Source of the DNA: JAGVPT01 sp035505655
Lineage (GTDB): Bacteria > Bacteroidota > Ignavibacteria > UBA10030 > UBA8401
Direction: 5' to 3'
Length of the DNA stretch: 64,000 nt
Assembly: GCA_035505655.1 (NCBI GenBank)
Contig: DATJQP010000063.1
Location: 47,072-111,071, forward strand
The notes beneath the pieces are model-generated. The model did not search any database. It was not told the DNA's origin and saw only the letters and a list, made by a program, of their open reading frames with translations. The position numbers and the translations under genes were made by a program. Shown piece by piece: positions 59,489-64,000 of the stretch. Numbering within the stretch: the stretch's first letter is position 1; each line of letters begins with the position of its first letter.

Positions 59489-59998
59489 CTACATCTTCTT
59501 CAGAAGATCCTCCAGATCCAGCTCAATGCTCCGATGCGGTGACTCGACAATCCTCCCGATTTCCTTTCCGCCCGAGAAGAGAATGAACGTCGGCACAGAC
59601 TCAATGTCGTATTTCTCGGCGATTTTGCCGGGACCCTCCTTCATCCTATCTACTCCGTAAAGCTCGATCTGGTCTGATGGGATCTTCGCCTCCTCCACAA
59701 CCCTGAAGAATCGTGGCAGTTCCCTCCTGGTATCACCGCACCATGTTCCACCGACGACCACGAACCGGACGGCGCGCGCGTTTTGAGCGATGAACCGGAC
59801 TGCCTCCGAGTCGGGGGTGTACGAGCTGTAGTTCTGGTTGTACCAGGAAAACGATGGGTCGGATTGCAGAAGCGAAGGAGAGAATCTCCCCGTGACAATC
59901 TTCGCACCCCGGGGATCCGAAATGATCTGGTACTGTCCGTTCGACCAGCACCCTTCCAGAAGGAGGAGCCACAACCACCACCACGCTGACACCCGCAT
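59489..59998 (-). CDS. Thioredoxin-like lipoprotein with single active-site cysteine
   Basis: The protein is 169 residues from the ATG at 59998. It has a signal with lipobox LLEGC (C17). A thioredoxin fold follows with VVVGGTWCGDTRRELPRFF and ESVPTFILFSGGKEIGRIV (cis-proline). The usual CxxC is WCGDT, so only one cysteine is present, as in a Bacteroidota subgroup of thioredoxin-family proteins. Redox role in the envelope is uncertain. It begins just before the nadK stop region and is 2 bases downstream of nadK. Confidence 0.82.
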   Translation of the reverse strand: MRVSAWWWLWLLLLEGCWSNGQYQIISDPRGAKIVTGRFSPSLLQSDPSFSWYNQNYSSYTPDSEAVRFIAQNARAVRFVVVGGTWCGDTRRELPRFFRVVEEAKIPSDQIELYGVDRMKEGPGKIAEKYDIESVPTFILFSGGKEIGRIVESPHRSIELDLEDLLKKM

Positions 59999-59999
59999 C

Positions 60000-60890
60000 T
60001 CAATCCACCTTTGTGACTCTGATATCCTTGCCCCACATGAGCTTAGAACGGAGGACATCGTAGTAGCTCTTGTCCTTCCGCTTAACGAGCTTTACGGTGT
60101 AGTCGGCTTTCTGGATGAAGAAATTCATCGGCGGCGTCACGATCTTTTCCTGCTGTCCGTCGACCGTGATCCGGACATTCTGGAAGCGGGATTCCAGGGA
60201 GACCCTGATGACGCTCGAATCCGGCACGACGACCGACCTCGCGCTCAGCGTGTGGGGGCAGATCGGGCTGATCATGAGCACGTCACTCTTCGGGACGACG
60301 ATGGGTCCGCCCGTGGCGAGCGAGTAACCCGTTGAGCCGGTCGGGGTCGAAACAATGAGCCCGTCAGCCCGGTATGTCATCAGATAGTCGTTGTTGACGT
60401 ACGTCTCGATATCGATGACCCTCGAGGAGATCCCTTTGTCCAGGACAATGTCATTGACGCCGAAAAACCCGATTTCCTGGTCTTCGGCAGTCACCTTGAT
60501 CACCATCCGGTCTTCGATGACATGCTGATTGTTGAGGATATCGTCGACAAACGACTCCACCTCCTCAACCGAGAGCTCCGCGAGGAATCCGAGCTTCCCG
60601 AGGTTGACGCCGATAATCGGAACGGCTGCTCTTCCGACGAGCCGTGCCGCGGAGAGCATGGTGCCGTCCCCCCCGAACGCGACAAGGATGTCGCACTCGG
60701 ACGCGATCTTGTCGAGAGGTGCGGTATGCTTCTTCTGGATGACCCTCTTGCCGGTCTCCTTGTTGACGAGCTTTGCGATCTCGTCATGGATGACGAATTC
60801 GATAAACCTCTTCTCCCCCGTGCCGAGCAGCTTCAGGACCGCCTCGCCGAGCGTTTCCTTCGACAGATTTCCGACGACGCCGAATTTCAT
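60000..60890 (-). CDS. nadK: NAD kinase
   Basis: The 296-residue protein shows the signature VAFGGDGTMLSAAR, then GVNLGKLGFLAEL, YRADGLIVSTPTGSTGYSLATGGPI and SPICPHTLSARSVVVPDSS. It phosphorylates NAD to NADP. Length is normal. Its ATG overlaps the DUF1844 stop (ATGA), so they are translationally coupled; the thioredoxin-like gene follows directly. Confidence 0.96.
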   Translation of the reverse strand: MKFGVVGNLSKETLGEAVLKLLGTGEKRFIEFVIHDEIAKLVNKETGKRVIQKKHTAPLDKIASECDILVAFGGDGTMLSAARLVGRAAVPIIGVNLGKLGFLAELSVEEVESFVDDILNNQHVIEDRMVIKVTAEDQEIGFFGVNDIVLDKGISSRVIDIETYVNNDYLMTYRADGLIVSTPTGSTGYSLATGGPIVVPKSDVLMISPICPHTLSARSVVVPDSSVIRVSLESRFQNVRITVDGQQEKIVTPPMNFFIQKADYTVKLVKRKDKSYYDVLRSKLMWGKDIRVTKVD

Positions 60891-61192
60891 TGTGGTACCT
60901 TCTCGGCTGGCCTCGACGTCTCATCGACATAATTGAGCTTAAGCTCCTGAAGGACGGTAGCAATGAATCTATCCTCCTCGGCGGAGAGGTTCCCCTTCGT
61001 CTTCGATTTGAGCATATCGATGAGGTCGATGGAGAGCTGCGCCTGCTCCAGATCTCTTTCAACCTTGTCGGTCATCGGATTCTTCAACTTTCCCATCTGT
61101 TGCATGGCGGCAGCCTGAAACATCGACACCAGCTGGATGAACATGAGCTGGTTCTTGTCCTCGGTCTCCATATCCTCTTGTGCCTCGGTCAC
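60887..61192 (-). CDS. DUF1844 protein
   Basis: The 101-residue helical protein has the DUF1844 core FIQLVSMFQAAAMQQMGKLKNP followed by DLEQAQLSIDLIDMLKSKTKGNLSAEED. The function is unknown. The start is GTG at 61192, or ATG at 61171 (METEDKNQ). A promoter lies about 50 bases upstream, so it leads the operon with nadK and the thioredoxin-like gene. Confidence 0.88.
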   Translation of the reverse strand: MTEAQEDMETEDKNQLMFIQLVSMFQAAAMQQMGKLKNPMTDKVERDLEQAQLSIDLIDMLKSKTKGNLSAEEDRFIATVLQELKLNYVDETSRPAEKVPQ

Positions 61193-61241
61193 GCTAGTCC
61201 AACATCTGCGAGAACATCACAAGTCGGTTCGCAGTTCGTTG

Positions 61242-61272
61242 CAATGGTACGAAAGAGAAGTGCCAAAATCAA
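61242..61272 (-). promoter_or_regulatory. Promoter of DUF1844-nadK
   Basis: On the minus strand TTG (61272-61270), 20 bases, TACCATTG (61249-61242), in a TTGATTTT context. Confidence 0.5.
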
Positions 61273-61440
61273 ATTGATGAAAATTGACCTCGGTGCGACA
61301 ACGCGGTGAGACGACGAAATTGAATCCGTCGCCCTGAATTACTTACAGCGGATGAATACCACGATCGTCGTGAATCAATCCCTGCGGTGCGCAATTGATC
61401 GAGGTGAAGTCGCCGCCGCAAAGCGGTTCGTCACCCGGAC

Positions 61441-62232
61441 TTAGAAGTTGTCCCGAGAAGGATGAGCAGAAACGGGGAGCACGCTTTCGGGCTCGAGTGC
61501 TTCCCACAGTTTTGCATATTTCGTGAAGACGTAAGAGGACGAAAGAAGGGCAAGGACCAAGCCGGGAAATCCATCAAGGAAGCCGCGTTTTACGATGTAC
61601 ATTTTCAGGAACTGCCATCCGGGACGCACAAGGAGGTCTGAGAAGCGGAATCGTTTTCCGGAACGGACAAGATCGCCGCATGCGAGAGAGGTGTATCGGT
61701 TAAACTTTGAGAGATAGTGGAAGAGCGTTGGGTCGGTAAAATGGAGGAGATCGTTCCTCAGGTCGGTCGTTTCGCCGTGGATCTCGAGCCCTTCATGGAC
61801 GGCGTCGTTCGAAAACGAGGCGCGATCTTTCCGGAACAAGCGCGTCACCTTCCCCGGATACCAGCCGGAATGACGGATCCATCTTCCAAGAAAGTATGCC
61901 CGGCGGGCAACCCGATATGCTGCCACCGGCGGATCGGTAAGGAGAACCTCCTGGATCTCTTTCCCGAGCTCCGGCGTTACCCGCTCGTCGGCATCGAGCC
62001 AGAGAATCCACTCATTGCGCGCCTTGGTAACGCCGAAAGCCTTCGCCTCCGCGAATCCCTTCCATGCTTCGAGGAAGATCTTCGGCGTGAACCGGCGGGC
62101 GAGTTCCACTGTCCGGTCCTTGCTTTCCGCATCCACGAGAATGATCTCGTCGGCCCACGCAACACTTTCCAGGCATGCCGCGATGTTGTCCTCTTCGTTT
62201 CGCGTTATGACGAGAACCGAAACCGGTGTCAT
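61441..62232 (-). CDS. Family 2 glycosyltransferase (KdtX/WaaE-like, LPS core)
   Basis: The 263-residue enzyme has an N-terminal GT-A domain: VSVLVITRNEEDNIAACLESV, DEIILVDAESKDRT and EWILWLDADERVTPEL with the DxD metal motif. HSGWYPGKVTRLFRKDRASFSNDAVHEGL is the acceptor region typical of KdtX/WaaE glucosyltransferases of the LPS core. It follows the O-antigen-ligase-like gene with an ATGA overlap, which supports a lipopolysaccharide role. The sugar is not certain. Confidence 0.9.
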   Translation of the reverse strand: MTPVSVLVITRNEEDNIAACLESVAWADEIILVDAESKDRTVELARRFTPKIFLEAWKGFAEAKAFGVTKARNEWILWLDADERVTPELGKEIQEVLLTDPPVAAYRVARRAYFLGRWIRHSGWYPGKVTRLFRKDRASFSNDAVHEGLEIHGETTDLRNDLLHFTDPTLFHYLSKFNRYTSLACGDLVRSGKRFRFSDLLVRPGWQFLKMYIVKRGFLDGFPGLVLALLSSSYVFTKYAKLWEALEPESVLPVSAHPSRDNF

Positions 62233-63452
62233 GGGCGTTCCGCGACCCCCAATCGCCGGACGGCCAGCGCCAGACCAACACTGAACCAGATGAGAACCAT
62301 GATCTCATGGTCTCCAAAATTCCACTCAAAGAATCCGTTCACGAGAAAGCCGATGAATGCGGCGAGAGCCCCGAGAGCCGTCGATCCCGCAAGCCAGTCT
62401 CCGGAGAGCGCTCTGAAGACCCCGTGCTCGGTGACAAGAATCTTGACAAAGAGGGAGCAGACAACTGTAAATCCCACCGATCCGAGTGTCACGAGAAGCA
62501 TGACAAAAACATTGTGGAGGTGGCCCCCCGGTTCCTGGTCATCCGGAGACTTATACTGCACGTACACCTTGTGGACATCCGAATCGCCGATTCCGAGGAT
62601 AGGATGATCTGCGAAAATCTTCAGTCCGGTCGACCACATGACTAATCTCGTGTGGTTTGTGACGTCATTGGGGTCGATAATGCTTTTGGCCCTGTTGACC
62701 TGGCTCGCGGGCGCAAAAAGAAAGAAGAGGACGACAAATCCAACAAGGCCAAGAAATAGCATCCGGTTCTTCAGATAGCTTAGAACGGAAACCGCAGCCA
62801 CGAACCCCACCCACGAGCTCCGCGTGTTGGTAAGGATGAGGGCGACGAGCGTCGGAACGGACAACAACGCCACCCAGCGTCGAAAGACCGAAGGAGTCTC
62901 CTTGTGAATGAGGAACGGAAGCGCCAGTAGACAAACGATCATCTTGATCCCCCCCGTTGTCATGTAGTGCTGGAATACGGAGAGGCGTCCTTCGTGGGCC
63001 AGAAAGTAGTATGAGATCTCGACGATCGAGAGAAGGCCGACGGTCCCGAAGAGAAGAAGCAGCGTGTTCAAGACCCGCTCCCTCGTGCTCAGCGCGAGAA
63101 CGACCATATAGACATTCGCGATGAGGAAGAGACGTTTGGCATTGACGAATGCCTCGGCCGGGTAGATGGCCGTCGCCGCGGTGAGGAGCTCGACGGCCGC
63201 GTACGCCAGAAAGTAGTAGTCGTAAGGGGATTTCGCGAAAGGCCAGCTGCGTTCTCTAAGGCACCAGTACGCGAGCAGCCCCAGGGACAACCCGAAGGCA
63301 ATCGACGCGCCGGCGACCGAGACGGAGATCACGGTTACCTGAATGACGAGGAGCACGAGAAGAATGGTTCCGTAGAAAGCAGAGCGTGAGGCAGCCCCTG
63401 CGGATTCCTCCCCGGGCCTGACTTCGAGCCGGGCGCCCTCTTGGTTTGGCAT
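62229..63452 (-). CDS. O-antigen ligase-like membrane protein (Wzy_C)
   Basis: The protein is 407 residues from the ATG at 63452 (AGGAAAGG precedes it; a TTG at 63476 is the longer option). It has about 11-12 helices. The large loop near the C-terminus has ADHPILGIGDSDVHKVYVQYK and EPGGHLHNVFVMLLVTLG, with the HxHN-type motif of Wzy_C O-antigen ligases. It would join O-chains or other glycans to lipid A core. The gene is in an operon with the MsbA-like ABC gene and the core GT2. Confidence 0.88.
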   Translation of the reverse strand: MPNQEGARLEVRPGEESAGAASRSAFYGTILLVLLVIQVTVISVSVAGASIAFGLSLGLLAYWCLRERSWPFAKSPYDYYFLAYAAVELLTAATAIYPAEAFVNAKRLFLIANVYMVVLALSTRERVLNTLLLLFGTVGLLSIVEISYYFLAHEGRLSVFQHYMTTGGIKMIVCLLALPFLIHKETPSVFRRWVALLSVPTLVALILTNTRSSWVGFVAAVSVLSYLKNRMLFLGLVGFVVLFFLFAPASQVNRAKSIIDPNDVTNHTRLVMWSTGLKIFADHPILGIGDSDVHKVYVQYKSPDDQEPGGHLHNVFVMLLVTLGSVGFTVVCSLFVKILVTEHGVFRALSGDWLAGSTALGALAAFIGFLVNGFFEWNFGDHEIMVLIWFSVGLALAVRRLGVAERP

Positions 63453-63486
63453 CGGGCTAGACCTTTCCTGCTTCAAAAACTCACCA

Positions 63487-64000
63487 CTACACGTTGAATT
63501 GAAGATCGCACAACCTTTTGTAGAGTCCTCTGCGTTGCTTTAACAGATCTGCGTGCTTTCCTTCCTGAACGATCTTGCCGTTTTCCAGGACGATGATCCG
63601 GTCGGAATTACGAATCGTCGACAGCCGGTGAGCGATGACAAATGAGGTACGGTTTTTCATCAGCCGTTCGATGGCCTCCTGGACGAGGATTTCGCTTTCG
63701 GAGTCAAGGGCCGAGGTCGCCTCGTCGAAGATCATGATCGGGGGGTTTTTGAGCAACGCTCGGGCGATGGAAATCCGCTGTCTCTGCCCGCCCGAGAGTT
63801 TCACCCCACGGTCGCCGATCACCGACTCGAATCCGAGGGGCATCGCTTCGATGAATCCAAGCGCATTTGCGGCTTTCGCGGCAGCCCTCACCTCATCGTC
63901 GGGACAGTTCGAGAGTCCATAGGCGATGTTGCTCCGGACCGTGTCGTTGAAAAGGATCGTCTCCTGGGTGACGATCCCGATCTGGTTGCGAAGCGACTGC
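63487..64000 (-). CDS. ABC transporter ATP-binding domain (MsbA-like), 5' part cut by window edge
   Basis: The frame is open to base 64000, so the N-terminal membrane domain and Walker A lie outside. About 171 residues remain: Q-loop IGIVTQETILFNDTVRSNIAYGL, signature LSGGQRQRISIARALLKN, Walker B PIMIFDEATSALDSES and the H-loop IAHRLSTIRNSDRIIVLENGKIV. These are typical of lipid-flippase ABC exporters. The position before an O-antigen ligase and a core GT2 suggests MsbA. An internal GTG at 63891 is not the start. Confidence 0.88.
   Translation of the reverse strand, partial: QSLRNQIGIVTQETILFNDTVRSNIAYGLSNCPDDEVRAAAKAANALGFIEAMPLGFESVIGDRGVKLSGGQRQRISIARALLKNPPIMIFDEATSALDSESEILVQEAIERLMKNRTSFVIAHRLSTIRNSDRIIVLENGKIVQEGKHADLLKQRRGLYKRLCDLQFNV

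Noticed and set aside
11035..61440. Riboswitches or other structured leaders in the longer intergenic gaps.
   Set aside because: I looked for conserved boxes (cobalamin, TPP, SAM, molybdenum cofactor) and saw none; the cdd leader is about 50 bases, too short for a moco riboswitch.
1..64000. CRISPR arrays, transposases, integrases, phage genes, toxin-antitoxin pairs, restriction systems or other defence genes.
   Set aside because: I saw no direct-repeat arrays, no transposase or recombinase motifs, and no target-site duplications. The gene content is housekeeping and envelope.

Overview
The window looks like a chromosomal segment of a Gram-negative member of the Bacteroidota/Chlorobiota (FCB) group, most like Ignavibacteria or a related candidate lineage. 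Three observations support this. Two secreted proteins end in a type IX secretion (T9SS, Por) sorting domain with the PNPFNPST motif. Many promoters have the Bacteroidota form TTG-N19-21-TAnnTTnG rather than an E. coli -35/-10. The gene content (LPS genes, a TonB-type receptor, a YpdA-like reductase, complex I) also fits. The DNA is GC-rich, which produces many long antisense open frames; I left those out. I see no phage, IS element, integron or CRISPR array, and the gene content is mostly housekeeping.

Left part (1-19139, mostly minus strand). A complex I membrane-arm operon nuoJ-K-L-M-[NhaD-like antiporter]-N is driven from a promoter at 11073-11103 and closed by an intrinsic terminator at 3714-3757. 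It is followed by nnr, a CNNM/CorC-type membrane protein and a truncated MFS exporter. A plus-strand T9SS cargo gene diverges from nuoJ. Next is a six-gene operon read leftwards: cdd, inosine/xanthosine triphosphatase, moaD, moaE, an SPL-like radical SAM gene and moaA. Upstream of it lie a DUF971 gene, an SGNH hydrolase and an MFS gene.

Middle part (19140-47049). A plus-strand operon holds nusB, a UMF1-type MFS, a small secreted protein, lpxH and a class A PBP. Convergent to it is a minus-strand run: SUI1-like factor, aldo/keto reductase, GH76-like protein, msrA, a membrane protein, lpxL and waaF. Then come single genes: a DUF885 metallopeptidase, a Spy-like protein, a divergent YchF and a dienelactone hydrolase. 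These are followed by a large TonB-type outer-membrane protein with a glycine-rich insert, a DUF4013 protein, a BrkB/YihY protein, an alpha/beta hydrolase lacking its nucleophile serine, an operon of a TPR-like gene, a DMT transporter and a TrmH-type methyltransferase, and a giant T9SS-exported phospholipase-D-like protein.

Right part (47205-64000). It holds secD-secF-STAS, an operon alr-hypothetical-manC-rlpA-rpiB-like, atpD-atpC with a clear terminator, ypdA and tRNA-Thr(CGT). An outer-membrane-type protein diverges from a CX4CH (cytochrome-like) lipoprotein. A thioredoxin-like lipoprotein, nadK and DUF1844 follow, and then a cell-envelope cluster of GT2, O-antigen-ligase-like and MsbA-like ABC genes, the last cut by the window edge. 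Envelope biogenesis (LPS, peptidoglycan, Sec, T9SS cargo) and respiration (complex I, F1 beta/epsilon) are the main themes. I found no convincing wholly new multi-gene system. The best leads are the promoter grammar, the antiporter inside the complex I operon, two enzyme homologues with substituted catalytic residues, and a G-quadruplex-capable tract at atpD.
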